This document shows positions 21,851 to 34,400 of a stretch of DNA of 64,000 bases, piece after piece. Location: assembly GCA_037783545.1 (NCBI GenBank), contig JBBELK010000003.1, positions 372,001-436,000 on the forward strand. Direction: 5' to 3'. The stretch's first letter is position 1. Each line of letters opens with the position of its first letter. Source of the DNA: Henricia sp. BOLD:AAB3569 (Eukaryota > Echinodermata > Asteroidea > Spinulosida > Echinasteridae). The translations under genes were made by a program, and so were the position numbers. The notes under the pieces were generated by a model. That model had not been told where the DNA came from. It did not search any database and saw nothing but the letters and a program-made list of their open reading frames with translations.

Positions 21851-22396
21851 GCATTGCTGACGAGCCTGTGCCTTTAAAGTGTATACAAAATAAATAAAAA
21901 CGGAGCCAGTAAATATATATGCATTCATGTTCACAACGCCCACTATAGGTCATCATAGTGATTACAGTGCAGTCATTAAGAATGCCTTGAGAGCATACTA
22001 AGCAGCATCAACCCCAGCAAAACGGCAAGAACTTCCAGCCAAAGATTATCAGTTTTTCTGTTCCCGTGACTTCCATATTCAGCGCATGAATAGTTCAGAT
22101 GGAAACCTTTGAATAGTGCTCTTAAAGATAGTATACATGATTGGTAAACTGTTACAAATAGATTTATCCCCCTGTGTGATTGAAGATATGCATGATTAAA
22201 ACCAACCTGAGCAAAAACCAGCTCCGTACTACGTCTAACTGCAAACAAAGGTACAACTTTAAGATGGCGCTATTATGATAAAATAAATATTCATAGATCA
22301 GTACACCAATCAGAAATGTTCCTACTATGTAAGGCCACTTTATGCCCAGCACGTGTACGTTGCTAAGCCTGCTGTTGTATAGTATGCATCATGTAT

Positions 22397-22645
22397 GATG
22401 CGCTCTCCGCAGTGTAAATAAGGTTCACTATATCTTAGTCTGGTACCCGGACCAAAAATCTTTTGACTAGACTGAATTCAGTCGTTGTATGTGGAATATG
22501 TGGAGTGGGAACCAGTCTAACTATATCTGTGACTAGAGTCCCTCGGACGACAGATAATGTCCGTTGTTCGAGGGACTCTAGTCGACTATAGGAACTATAG
22601 TCGCTTGATCGAACTTGGCCTTATTTACACTGCGGAGAGCGCATC
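22397..22645. mobile_element. ~250-bp MITE (GATGCGCTCTCCGCAGTG) with nested 84-bp element
   Basis: The ends GATGCGCTCTCCGCAGTGTA and their complement (22626-22645) bound a further hairpin ('gactagagtccctcg' mirrored at 22545-22615). The nested element is listed separately. Confidence 0.75.
22436..22519. mobile_element. 84-bp element with 9-bp ACTATATCT duplication (MuDR-like)
   Basis: TAGTCTGGTACCCGGACC to GGGAACCAGTCTA, with ACTATATCT exactly repeated at 22427-22435 and 22520-22528. A 640-bp relative with the same ends and another exact 9-bp duplication is at 39769-40408. Nine-base duplications are typical of Mutator-like elements. Confidence 0.85.
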
Positions 22646-22839
22646 TCACGTCTAAACTAATGTTGAGATTGCACGTGGACAAACATTTTGGCTTCAAAAA
22701 CGGTGTTGTAAGTATTTCTTTTCAATCATGGACATCTAAAACCACTGTAGGACACAACTAGGAGGACATTTTTGGGTGTGATTCTAATTTCGAGGCAAAA
22801 TGACAACAATCCACTTTATGAAAGGGGTACCTTCTGTCT

Positions 22840-23608
22840 ACTTTTAGAAGGCTAAAAGTGTTTTTTTTAACGTTTATATTGGGACGTTATCATTTTCTAG
22901 AAACACTTTTAGCCCCATACCAATTTAACCCCATTCGCTACCTTACATTTTGCTGCACGCGGCAAGATGGCCGCCGTACCCCAAACTATAGTTCACCAAT
23001 ACAGTCAAAATTAAACATTGAAAAACTTATCATGGAATTAACTGGAATCTTCAGAATGTTGTACCGTGGTCCGTTTTACCCGATGATTCTTCTAAACAGA
23101 AAAAAACTAGTCCAACCTAATTTTTCTTGACATTTTCGAGCACACTCGAGACAACAGCCGTGTTTAATACAGACGAACAAAAGATCATTGTACTGCTAGT
23201 GACATCATACAATGAGATGACCACAAGAGGGCGTGATATCTGGGCCCTGACTGATCATCTTTACACACGTGGTAAATGTCGCTGTTGTCTCGAGTGTGAT
23301 CGAAAATTTCAAGAAAAATTACGTTGGACTAGTTTTTTTCTGTTTAGAAGAATCATCGGGTAAAACGGACCACGGTACTACATTCTGAAGATTCCAGGTA
23401 CTTCCATGATAAGTTTTTCAATGTTTAATTTTGACTGTATGGTGAACTAGAGTTTGGGGTACGGCGGCCATCTTGCCGCGTGCAGCAAAATGTAAGGTAG
23501 CGAAAAAGCCGAATGGGGCTAAATTGGTATGGGGCTAAAAGTGTAATATAGAAAATGATAATGTCCCAATATAAACGTTAAAAATAACACTTTTAGCCTT
23601 CTAAAAGT
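22840..23608. mobile_element. Fold-back element with ~330-bp arms
   Basis: The left arm (22840-23170) and right arm (23275-23608) are near-exact complements: 'cttttagaaggctaaaagtg', 'ggcaagatggccgcc' and 'ttcttctaaacagaaaa' all mirror. The loop is about 100 bases. A diverged third arm in the right-arm orientation lies at 24500-24810. The loop words 'caatgagatgaccacaagag' recur just outside at 23658. Confidence 0.8.
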
Positions 23609-23772
23609 ACTTCTGTCCCTACGGGAAATCCCGTAGGGACAGAATCATTCTGTCTATACAATGAGATGACCACAAGAGCCTGAAGGCCCTGAAGAGGGCG
23701 GGCTATCTTTGCAATAATTGGTTAATCATCATAAATTAGTACGCTGTTCTCTCCAGTTTGCTGGGAAAATGT

Positions 23773-24490
23773 TAGCTAAGATAATCTCAGCTCTTTTTTT
23801 ATCATTTTTCATTAGGATGTGGTCTTTTCACGTGTAGAGCTGAGAGAAGTTATGAACATGAACCCGCCATCGCAAAAACAGGACAAAACAAATGTGTCAT
23901 TTTCTCACCGTGACACACTAATTCCCCCTAAAACTCACCCAAACCTTGCCAGGCATAACCACTACGCAGGTCCTTGAGGGAAATAACCAGCCACGATGAT
24001 TATTTTGCCAACAATTCCAGCAAAACAAACCGGTATGCTCACAGCCTAGCCGTTTTTGTCTTGTTCAAAAACAACCAAGTGTCTAGTCTGTGTACAAAGG
24101 AATACCAATGCGCATTGGTTACCAGACTTTAAGGTCAAGTCTGGTAACCAATGCGCATTGGTATTCCTTTGTACACAGACTAGACACTTGGTTGTTTTTG
24201 AACAAGACAAAAACGGCTAGGCTGTGAGCATACCGGTTTGTTTTGCTGGAATTGTTGGCAAAATAATCATCGTGGCTGGTTATTTCCCTCAAGGACCTGC
24301 GTAGTGGTTATGCCTGGCAAGGTTTGGGAGTTTTAGGGGGAATTAGTGTGTCACGGTGAGAAAATGACACATTTGTTTTGTCCTGTTTTTGCGATGGCGG
24401 GTTCATGTTCATAACTTCTCTCAGCTCTACACGTGAAAAGACCACATCTCAATAAAAATGATAAAAAAAGAGCTGAGATTATCTTAGCTA
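23773..24490. mobile_element. 718-bp nearly perfect palindrome, 9-bp GGAAAATGT duplication
   Basis: The two ~355-base arms (TAGCTAAGATAATCTCAGCT inward to 'accagactt') are almost identical, with a 7-base spacer at 24130-24136. GGAAAATGT is repeated exactly at 23764-23772 and 24491-24499. Few differences between arms suggest a recent insertion or ongoing arm conversion. It interrupts the third arm of the neighbouring fold-back family. Confidence 0.9.
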
Positions 24491-24810
24491 GGAAAATGTA
24501 AAGAAAAATGACGTTAGACTAGTTTTTTTCCTGTTTAGAAGAATCATCCAGAAAAATGGACCAGGGTACAACATTCTGGAGATTCCGGGACTTCCATGTT
24601 AAGTTTTTCAATGTTTATATTTAATTTGACTGTAAGGTGAAATTTCACTTTGGAGAAAGGCCACCATCTTGGTCGAGCTCGAAAAATCGACACGGCGAAT
24701 GGGGTTCAAAAGGTAAGGGGCTAAAAGTGATACATAGAGTCCCAATGTGAATGTAAACATCAGAAAATCACTTTTAGCATGTTTATAAATTAGCCTTCTA
24801 AAACTAAAGT

Positions 24811-26230
24811 AGGCGGAGGATACGACGCCCTGTTCACACGCCGGGGCCCTGTTCACGCCGGGTACTGTCACACAACTTACTTTTTTCTTTACTCTTCATC
24901 TCCCCTTCTCTCCTTTCATGCGTGCTGCCCGCCTCATAAAGTCATCAGCATGATTACTTGTGTGGTGCGGAGGCCAATGCTGATGAAAACCGTCTTTGTG
25001 AAATAGTTTAAATGCCGTAAAAATCATTATGCGCATTTTATGCGTGTTTCATGCAAAATCTCAAAAAGTTCCATTTTGTGCGCCAAGAAAACAATACAGA
25101 GCGCCACCTTTTGACGAGTAAGTACAACTAAACTGGTTTACGGTCCGTACATGACGAGTAAAAGTATTTTCCGAGGTGCTAATCAGCCCCATATCCTGAG
25201 ATATCAGGGAATTTCCACTCTGCAAAGCGACGTAACAATACCCTGAGGAAACACACGCAAATCTGTGGAGTGAGCCGGCTGTTGTCTTGAGCCAACTCAC
25301 GCCCGAGTCATTTTGATGTAATTTAATCAATTCGGTCATGTTATGCCGAAAAGATACGATTTATATACTTTCCAGAAATTGTATTGGGTTCCGTTCCTTA
25401 TGACTGTCCCATTCCTACCAAACTTTCAAACGACGATCTTAATTTACTCCGCAGTTTTTCAAATTAATAACAGGGATGCATGCTGACGAATGTAATGGAA
25501 CGGATTCCCCAGTATGCTTTAAATAGCAGCCGACGCGGACAACAGCCGGCATTACCGAGTACATGTATCACATGCATGCACGGTGTTTACAATCTGCGCG
25601 CGTTACATTTGAATGCCTGCAATCGTGCTGCAATGCACTGCCAAGCGTCCTGATTGGTCCAGCAGAGGCGACAAGATTTCTGTCGCTAGTCCCACCGCGA
25701 AATGGGGCCTGTTTCAACAGGGCCACTGTACGCAGGAGTTAGGGAGTGCGTTAAAGGGGCACTGTTGCAAGAGGATGATCAGCCCTAGCGACATAGTAAT
25801 CCGCGCGGGTGAAATAGTTATTCGCTTGGGCTAGTCGGTTGCGGTGGGTTGTGGACGCCTGTCAATAGACCTGTTCGGGGTTTTTCGCAAACAATGGAGT
25901 TAGCATACTCATTTATTTTTGGTACAGCGGACCTTTGACATATGGACCGGTTCCTAATCTTATCGCTTAGTTGCGGAATGCCATCTACTCGGGAACCAAA
26001 CTATACATGTCAAAGGTCCGCTGTACCAGAATATGCATGAGTTTGCATGAGAACTGGCTCAAGCCCAAGTATGATTAAAAAAGAAGTACAATATGTATTT
26101 ATTACAACAATTCCAAATTGTTTTTGAAAACCGGCCGGAGTCATTCTGCTGAAGTTATTTATTGCTGCAGAGATTGCACTAGGCTGCAGAGAACAGGAGA
26201 CGGCCAACAAGGCCTGCCCACAGGTTCCTT
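24811..26230. other. Intergenic DNA, no gene found
   Basis: It contains one inverted repeat ('tggtacagcggacctttgacat', 25915-26030), TACATGTA motifs and no supported coding exon. The open frames here are short and lack splice context. Confidence 0.5.
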
Positions 26231-26232
26231 AC

Positions 26233-26327
26233 AATGCATAGTTCCGACCTGTCAATCAAGCCGAACCCGCCGACCAATCACAACAGAGCTAGCAGACATC
26301 GCCCACATAGGTCAAAGTGCATTGCCT
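26233..26327. mobile_element. 95-bp deletion derivative of the CAATGCATAG MITE
   Basis: CAATGCATAGTTCCGACCTG to GTCAAAGTGCATTG. Only the left ~90 bases of the 450-bp element remain, but the CATTG tip is restored at the right end. Confidence 0.65.
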
Positions 26328-27464
26328 CACAACAACACAACAACATACAGTTTTAGACCGGCAGCCCAGAGGGTTTTGGTTAAACGAACGAGGAACCAAC
26401 AACCGAAGGCAGGAACATTTAGGAAGTGACCTAGTATTTGCAGATCTGGGCGTCTGCCGCGGTCCCTCTGCTGCGTTTGACCCCTGGGGACCCCCAAAAG
26501 GGGCCAAACATTGCGCTGTATCAAACATTCGAGGTACCACATGAAACTAGATGAAAGAGCACATCACACAGAGTACGAAATGGCCCTTGCCAGACGAATT
26601 TTCTGCTGCAAAAGTCCCGCCAGACGCCCGCCAAAATCTCATTCCATATAATAAATGCAAGATACAACGGCCGTCGACAAACGAGTCCATTTGTTTTGAA
26701 CGGGTAGCTTTGACATACAGCTGTTCTGTGTTTCACCCGGCGTAAATCTGGGAGCGCTGTGATTGACTATGTTGAGTGGAGTTCTCGGGTACTGGGTTAA
26801 TTCGGCACAAAAATCGGACACAGTATGATATCCATACCAAAATAATAACTTTCTTAATTTTGTTTTTGTCCATTTGTTTGCGAATTCACTGAAGAAGAGG
26901 CAAGAACCGGGTGAGATTATGTACAGCGCAAGATCTTCTTGATTCAGGCCACCATGGGTTACAATGTATGTACGTTAGTACCTACCTAAATACTCAATGT
27001 ACGTGTAATGAAGTGTAAATTAAAGTGACTAAACTGTATCATTTTCCACCATCAAAAGTTGCATTGGCGAAAAAAAGTTGACGCGCGTCGATGTGAGAAA
27101 AAGCGACGTGAACAGAATATTGTATTAATACACAAAATTTTGTGTGGTTATCAGAGCATCCTTTCACTCCAAATTCCCTCCAAACCGCTTTCTGTGAAAG
27201 CGACGCGCGTCGAATTTACACACAAAAAGGCTGTGTGCAGTGAATATCCACCCTCGGCAACTGCCCTCGGTATTGCCGATAATTGGCCGTTTGAACATGC
27301 CCCGGGAACATGCCTATGCAAATTTGACGCGCGCATGCTTGACGAAAATGCGCATGGAATGAATTACAAAAGTCTCGAAGATGAATTGGATTACACTCCT
27401 TTTAGTCTAGGACCTGTGACAGTTGTGTATGCACTTCATTTAGGAGAGGATTTCTCAACTGATC

Positions 27465-28005
27465 TAGGCTAATTTGACCCCAAGAAACAACGTGGGATGT
27501 GTGCCAAATTCGCTATCCGGGGCGAAATACCAGAAAATGACCACGCCCTTTTTAAGATGGTCACGCCCCTTTCTTCATCAGTAGTGCTGCTTTCGACATA
27601 GTTGTATCTACCGAATTCAACCGATATTAGCTAATATGACCCCGAGGAACAACTTGGGATGTGTCCCAAAATCTCTACCTGGGGAGAAGCACCCAAAACT
27701 GACCACGCCCTTTTAAATGACCACGACCTTCATCAGAAGTGCTACTTCCGACATATCTGTACATGTATCTACTGAACCTGACTGATATAAGCTAATTTGA
27801 CCCCGAGGAACAACTTGGGATTTGTGCCAAATTTACTATCGATGGAAAGTACACAGAAATGACCACACCCTTTTATATGACCACGCCCCACCTTATCAGA
27901 CGTGTTATTTCCGACATAGCTAAAATACTGAACTCAACTGATAAGCTAATTTGACCCCGAGGAATAACTTGGGATGTGTGTCAATATCGCCACCTAGGGA
28001 GAAGT
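27465..28005. repeat. Tandem satellite, ~160-bp unit, about 3.4 copies
   Basis: 'gctaatttgaccccgaggaa' recurs at about 27468, 27630, 27791 and 27946. Each is followed by 'caacttgggatgtgtgccaa', 'gaccacgccc' and 'ttccgacata'. Units are 80-85% alike by eye. Confidence 0.8.
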
Positions 28006-28279
28006 TCCTGAAAATTACTGTGTACTGTACTGTGTATTAGAGGGCAAAGAGATTGTCTTTGCTTTGGAGAGAAATATAGCGGTATTTGATGGCAGAGCAA
28101 AATTTACTCTTGACTTTGTGTAGCAATCTGATGATGGTATAACTGTTTCTTTTTAGGGTGAGGTCGCTCTCACTGCTCCTTGTGCTTCACCTTGTTCAAA
28201 GTACATGTACACTGACAGTCAATAGAAACTTTGAGGTAGAACTGTCTGCATATGTCTACTTGTAGAGGGGGTTATTATG

Positions 28280-28570
28280 TCATATTAGGAAAAATCTCAT
28301 TCAACTGTGCACAGTAGTATTGTCTTTCCACAATTTTCTCCAATTTGCTGAAACTTTTGTAACCCATGACGGTTTAGGTTTGTTTTACATGCATGTTGCC
28401 TGTTGCAAACCATAAACAAAATAAGGCTGGAAACCAGCATTTTTCCACAATTCCAGTTTGAAGTCTTATGTTTTTTCTTTGCTTTTCGTTCCTTAAGTGA
28501 CATGCCCCAAACAGCACCCTCTTTCTGTGAGTAGGCTAGTATTGTCTTTCTACACAAGTAATCCTTCATA
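28280..28570. repeat. Diverged relative of the TTAA element, inverted
   Basis: 'aactgtgcacag', 'cttttgtaacccatg', 'gtttgttttacatg' and 'gaagtcttatgttttttctt' match the 29934-30500 element read backwards. The TTAA ends are lost. It is clearly older than the two intact copies. Confidence 0.6.
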
Positions 28571-28839
28571 TTGAGCAAAAACTGTGCATAAAGTTATTGA
28601 GCATTTAAAACACTTTTCACTGGATGAAGTGCACCTTTAATCATAATACATACAGCATCATAAATACAGGCTTAGAATAAGCCGTTTTATGTCGTAAGAA
28701 TACACGTTTCTGTCTCTCTTCTTGTTTTCTATAAAAAAATAAAAAAATTCTCAAACCTTTCGAAATTATATAATCAACGGTTCTATACACACAATCTTTA
28801 CTATTCATACCCGTTTAATAATCACCTATAAAATGTTTC

Positions 28840-29175
28840 CCCTGCCCCACCCCTTAGGTGGGGGTTTGATCACGTTTTTCGTGCCCCAGGGTGGGTATTT
28901 TGACCCATTGAAATACAGATTTCGGTGCATAAATAGCAAGGCGTGCATGCATGTTTTGCACCCGAGGATAGGGATTTTTCTCACCTAAATTTTGTCCCAG
29001 GATTTTGTCGCGCAAAAAGTGACAATCTCCACTTCTTAGGTGGGGCAGCCCGGGGGTGGTGGGGGTGGGAGGTGGGGCTGGGAGGTGGGGCTGGGAGGTG
29101 GGGGGGGGGGGGGGGGGGGGGGTGGGAGGTGGGGGGTGGGAGGTGGGGGGGTGGGAGGTGGAGGAACAATTGATA
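28840..29175. repeat. G-rich low-complexity block with G25 run
   Basis: Repeats of 'gggaggtggg' and an uninterrupted G run at about 29099-29122. The leading part (28840-29050, 'taggtggggt') is similar to 46870-46945. The proline/glycine open frames here are composition artefacts. Confidence 0.75.
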
Positions 29176-29432
29176 GGTGCATAAGTGTTGTATGCAGAAG
29201 CGTATATACCCCGATTTCCCCAAACTGGCCCAAACAAAAATACAGATTATCCAAAAACGTTAAGACTAAAAAAAACTATTTCTCAAAATGCCACCTCCCC
29301 CGAAAATGTATAAAATGATATTGCTGTTTTTGTTTATTGTGCTTACAATAAATGCAATTAATTAATGGTTCAAATTTAACCTAAACTGAACTTGTTTAAA
29401 ATCGGTAAAAAAAAAAGCACAAAAAAGGCATG

Positions 29433-30852
29433 CAATAGACCTATGACATAATGACGTCACGCAATGTTTACCGCGGTGCATTATGGGTGAAAAGTGGGAC
29501 GAAATCTCTGCATCTCTAGTTTGCGTGCGTTGTATGCATAGCGCCTAGCGTATTATAGTCTAGTAAATTTACGATTTGACCTAGAACTAATTGCAATAAA
29601 AATCATTCTAAAATGAATCTAGGCCGCAACATTCAAATAAACAACATATTAAAAATATAATTGTTTCTTTTGAGTGGAAAGGTGTTTTTGAAGCAGTTTT
29701 TGAAGACAAACATTAAGAATTAAAATTTAGTCTGGTAACGTTCCTCAGTCTGTATGTTTCGTCATAGTGGATGCGTAGTAATACGACCACTTGCGAGCAG
29801 ACGACGACGTCTCAGAAACTAGTCTGGTAATTAACGTACTCCAACCTACATGTTTCGCGATGGTAGACTAGGTGCATGGTAATCACGACCACTTGCGAGC
29901 AGACGGCAGTGTCCAAATCAGGTGCTCGCTTAAAGGGCTGTGACATCCTAAACAACTTTGTGCCTAAGCTTTGCTTCATAATGACGGATTACTTGTTCAG
30001 CAAGACATACTATTGTTCGTTTGGATGTAAAATCAATAAAAGGTGGCATTTTTCAACTTTGAAGATTTCATTGCAATAAATCACAGACAGAGGGCGCTGT
30101 TTTGAGTGCATCACATAAGGAAGACAGAAGGGAAAAGTTAAGAAAAAACATAAGACTTCAATTTGGATTTGTGGCAAATTGCTGCAGTTTGTACCCCCAG
30201 TTTTGTCATGGCTTACAGCAGGCAACATGTAAAACAAACTCAAACAGCCATGGATTACAAAAGTTTCAGGAAAATTGAGAAAAAAGTGGAATCTTTTGTG
30301 CACAGTTCAATGTGATTTTTCTGTGTTTGCCTCTTGTGACGTCGTGACCTTGGTCATGAATATGCATATTGCATTAGCATAAAAACTAAAAACCTTTGTT
30401 TTAACCCCCAAAGCAGGCTCCAAATAGGATTTTTATGACTAACTGAGTAAAGTGGTTTTAAAGCATATATTTCATTGATAAAAATCCTAAATAAGGCCCT
30501 TTAAGTGGTCGTGATTACCATGCACCTACCATCGCGAAACATGTAGGTTGGAGTACGTTACCAGACTAGTTTCTGAGACGTCGTCGTCTGCTCGCAAGTG
30601 GTCGTATTACTACGCATCCACTATGACGAAACATACAGACTGAGGAACGTTACCAGACTAAATTTTAATTCTTAATGTTTGTCTTCAAAAACTGCTTCAA
30701 AAACACCTTTCCACTCAAAAGAAACAATTAGATTGTTAATATGTTGTTTATACAACGCACGCAAACTAGAGATGCAGAGATTTCGTCCCACTTTTCACCC
30801 ATAATGCACCGCGGTAAACATTGCGTGACGTCATTACGTTTCAGGTCTATTG
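29433..30852. mobile_element. Fold-back element split by a TTAA element
   Basis: The left arm (29433-29929) and right arm (30505-30852) are complementary: 'aatagacctatgacataatg', 'ttaccgcggtgcattatggg' and 'cctacatgtttcgcgatgg' mirror. The TTAA element 29934-30500 sits in the loop. Confidence 0.8.
29934..30500. mobile_element. 567-bp element with exact TTAA duplication (copy 2)
   Basis: TTAA at 29930-29933 and 30501-30504. The sequence is about 97% like 5663-6233 by eye. It is nested in the loop of the fold-back element, hence younger than it. Confidence 0.85.
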
Positions 30853-30870
30853 GAAACTGGTTTTTACAAT

Positions 30871-30908
<38 letters not shown>

Positions 30909-30926
30909 ACCCCCACAACTCCGCAG

Positions 30927-31162
30927 GCCTGGAAGCTGTGACAGCAGACCTTGCTGAATGGCGGCAAACCGTCATTCAGGACATGCATTCAGCCAAGCGA
31001 GAAGCAGAGAGAGAGGAGCAGTGGGAGGAGAAGAGAGAGCGCAGACCACAGAGGGCTGAATCAGCACCCACAGAGTCAAACCGGACTACGTCTGCAGTAA
31101 CTGCAATAGACGCTGTCGCTCGAGAATCGGGCTGTTCAGTCACAGCAGGCGCTGCAACTTAA
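30927..31162 (+). CDS. Probable last exon of a plus-strand coiled-coil/charged protein
   Basis: An acceptor CCGCAG follows a ~38-base C run and an 'acaact' stretch. The frame then reads LEAVTADLAEWRQTVIQDMH, SAKREAEREEQWEEKRERRP and so on to GCSVTAGAAT and a TAA at 31160-31162. The highly charged helix followed by a Ser/Thr-rich tail is typical of a C-terminus. AATAAA occurs at 31573. No upstream exon was identified, because the preceding 10 kb is transposon DNA. I do not recognise the protein. A chance frame is possible. Confidence 0.4.
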
Positions 31163-31422
31163 CCAGAGACTGACCTTTTCCTGGCGCAACTTCATTGTCT
31201 CGCGAGACAGAAGGATGCAACAAAAAAAAATTCTTCATTGCATCTGATTTAGTTGTTGCTACGAAAGCTTGTGCATTTTCTGCTTTCTTTTAAGTGCTAC
31301 AATACGTTTTTGTTATATTTGTTTATTATGACTAACACGACTAGCCACCAGTTTGTTCAATTTAAATACACGTAATTAATTTAAGGTACACAAATTCCAG
31401 GGATGTCCGGGGATAATGAGCT

Positions 31423-34400
31423 TTAATGTTGTGATTGTGGAAAGGGGAGGGAAACCAACGGCTTTGCACCATTTGCAGGGTTGCCCGTATAGATGCTGTA
31501 AGTTCCAGCCACCAGATCTGAAACACCTGTTTAAAAACAACAATAATGCTCGTGTTATACAATATATAAGAAAATAAAAATTACCGAATATGATTTTGTC
31601 TTTAAAGCCCCATTACATCATTTGCAGTTACCCAGAATTAATGAACGAGTTGACAAGAAGAACAAAAACCAGACTATAAACAAGTGTTGATAGCAATGGT
31701 AACAAACACCACATTATTTTTTCCCCTGTGTAAAATGGTAACGTTATAGGCGAAATTGCCAACTAAATGCAGACATTTTTTATTATTCATTTAACACAAA
31801 AACCATGCATGATTTTTAAGGTTTTATGAAGTATTACTGCATCTATGTAAAGTTGTTGTTTACGTTTTTAAAAGTTGTCCAATCATGTAATCTGGTTTTG
31901 TAAAATTTGCAGGGAACAAACAAGTTTTTCCAAAGCAACTTCGGTGTAGGCGGTTGCAACTGCATGAGACTGCTTGTACTTATGCAACTTTGTATTGCGT
32001 ATATTTGCGCAATAATTTCACGCAATATGCCATTTTCCAAAGTTGTAAAAACCGCACGTTTTTTTTCGTGAAATTGCCTGCGGGTTGATTTATTAATTAT
32101 ATACTCTCCAACAAAAGAAACTGTGCATGATAAAAATTGCTGTATTTTTTCAGCCATGGCAGATAACTCGCTGGAATAAACTGTTAATGAAAGTCCATGA
32201 AATCTTTCAAATGGTTAACCGAACTTGAAATGTACAAAATGTGTTCTTCGTGTTCTCAGAGGTTGCTGAAAACTGACTTGCCAATATTGAAGTCACAAAG
32301 TCAGTATCGAGTGTGTCCCCCTTGTGCATTAATCACTGCTGTGCATCTTCGCCTCATGGAGCCAATGACACGCGCATGAAAGAGAATATTGTTGTTGTTG
32401 TTGTAGGTTTTTTTTGGCACTTATGGCAATCAGTGTGCCCTTTGTGCCAAAGAGAATATTGAATTTTTGGGTAGTCCTTTTATACGGCTTGCTAACGAGA
32501 CCTGAACTTTATGGAATTCTGTTACATAACAACCTGTAAGACCCCTATTGTGAAATCAACACCCAGGCATGCCTAAGTCCTGCACTATGCCATGAGCAGG
32601 TTTTGAGTGCATAACCTTTTTCTAACAATGTCAGAGAATATTGTCTGTGAATTCGGTGTTTTTTTTTCCACCCTCTTGAAAAAATACAGCAATTTTTACC
32701 ATGCACAGTTTCTTTTGTTGGAGAGTATATATACTACGTGTCAAAAAAACATGTCCTACTTTTCATTTTAATTAACTGTCATTTTCCAACTGATTTAAAC
32801 AAAAATTTCATATCATGGAAGCGAAGCCTGAGAAATTTGTTTGAGTGAGTTTTATCAGTATTTTCATGAATCGTGCGGTATAAAATACGAACAAAAAAAA
32901 CAACCCCAAAATTTCAGAATTTGCCACTTTTGACTTGGCATCTTCCATTGTCAAGGAAATTGTTTATGTCTGAGGTCCCTTTGCACCTCTTGACGAGTTG
33001 CGCGAAACGATCGAGATGGTTTGCAATAACATTAGGAGTGATCCTGCATTTCTTCCTCAGCTTTCGGCTGCTGTAGCACACACATTCCACCACCGCCTCC
33101 AGCGATACATGTACATGTGTCTTGCACATTGAAGGAGGCCAAGTCGCAAGTGGCGAAATCTGGAATTGCCTTTTTTTCGTATGGCTTTTAAATCTTACCC
33201 TCTTTGACAAAGCTGATGAAATTCACTCAATGAAATGTCAGGCCTTGTTTACATGGTCTGAAAATTTTGCTTAAATCCGTTGGATAATGACAGTTATTTA
33301 AGATCAAAAGTAGACATTTTAGTATTTTTGTGGGCTTACACGTTGCTAAAGTAGCCAAGGTATCGGGTGGGGTTCCATTTCTGTAGATAGGGAACACAGC
33401 ATGGTCTCGATTACCAAGGAAAGCGAGAAGAGATGCAAGGTCTGTTGGCCGACTCAAACTGGTAGCTTTTATTTTCCGTTGGATGGTGCTTTGGTCCTCG
33501 TGCTCCTCAATCCCCGTCAAGTGCTGGTACCTACCGAGGAAGAGGCCGATCCATTAAGTCCTGCAGGGGCATGCCCACGTACTGGCACAATTTATTTATT
33601 GAGCGTCACGCGGTAAGAAACTGACTGAGGTTTTGATATTTAAAATTACTGAAGCATTGATATTGCGTTCAGTAACGAGTTGGAGATAAACAAATTAAGT
33701 AAAGTAACTTTGGCTAAAGCTTTGATTTTGGAATTAGGAGATTTGCTTAAAGTTTGAAACTTAGAAGAAATACTGAATTTTGCGGTGCGTATTATAACTA
33801 GTTGAAACTTTTTGTGTAAATTACATGACGTGAGTGAACTAAAATTAAGAGATTTGTTTAAGGATTCGGAAATTAGAGGAATTATACTGATTTTGGTGTG
33901 TATTTAAATTATCAGATATCGAAGTTATAAGAGTGCATTGAAGAACTAGTTTGAAAGGATAAATGCACCTTGAGTATTTAGTGACGTACAGGTTGAAAGT
34001 AAGACCTTAAAGTAATAACTAATTTATACGTAAGTTCATTAAATTTAAGTGAAGTGAAGTGAATTGTTTTGTAAATAAATCTTTGAAACGAGAAAGCTCG
34101 TGTCTGATCATCTGACTGTGCATTTAATTATCTTGTTGTCACAGTTGGGACCACCTATTCTGTTGGTATTGTGACACTTATATTGTTTGGATCACCAGGG
34201 GCGTGTTTGTTTCGGACGATTCCAGATTCAGATCTGCGTATATAGATATTTGTGATGAACTCGTTCATTTCGCGCAGATCCAGATATGTGATCTCTGGGT
34301 TCCTTTTCGAGTGATTCAGCGCGCGCAAGATCCAAAACGCCGAGTTAATGTTGCGAAGATTTTTGCGTGTCTGAGTATTAACCGTGTCGTTTCAATTCTC

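Noticed and set aside
27059-27472. 137-codon open frame ending just before the satellite
   Set aside because: No splice signals, domain or family likeness were found. Mirrored 'gacgcgcgtcga' words suggest repeat-derived sequence.
28854-29318. Proline- or glycine-rich open frames
   Set aside because: Produced by G-run low complexity on both strands.
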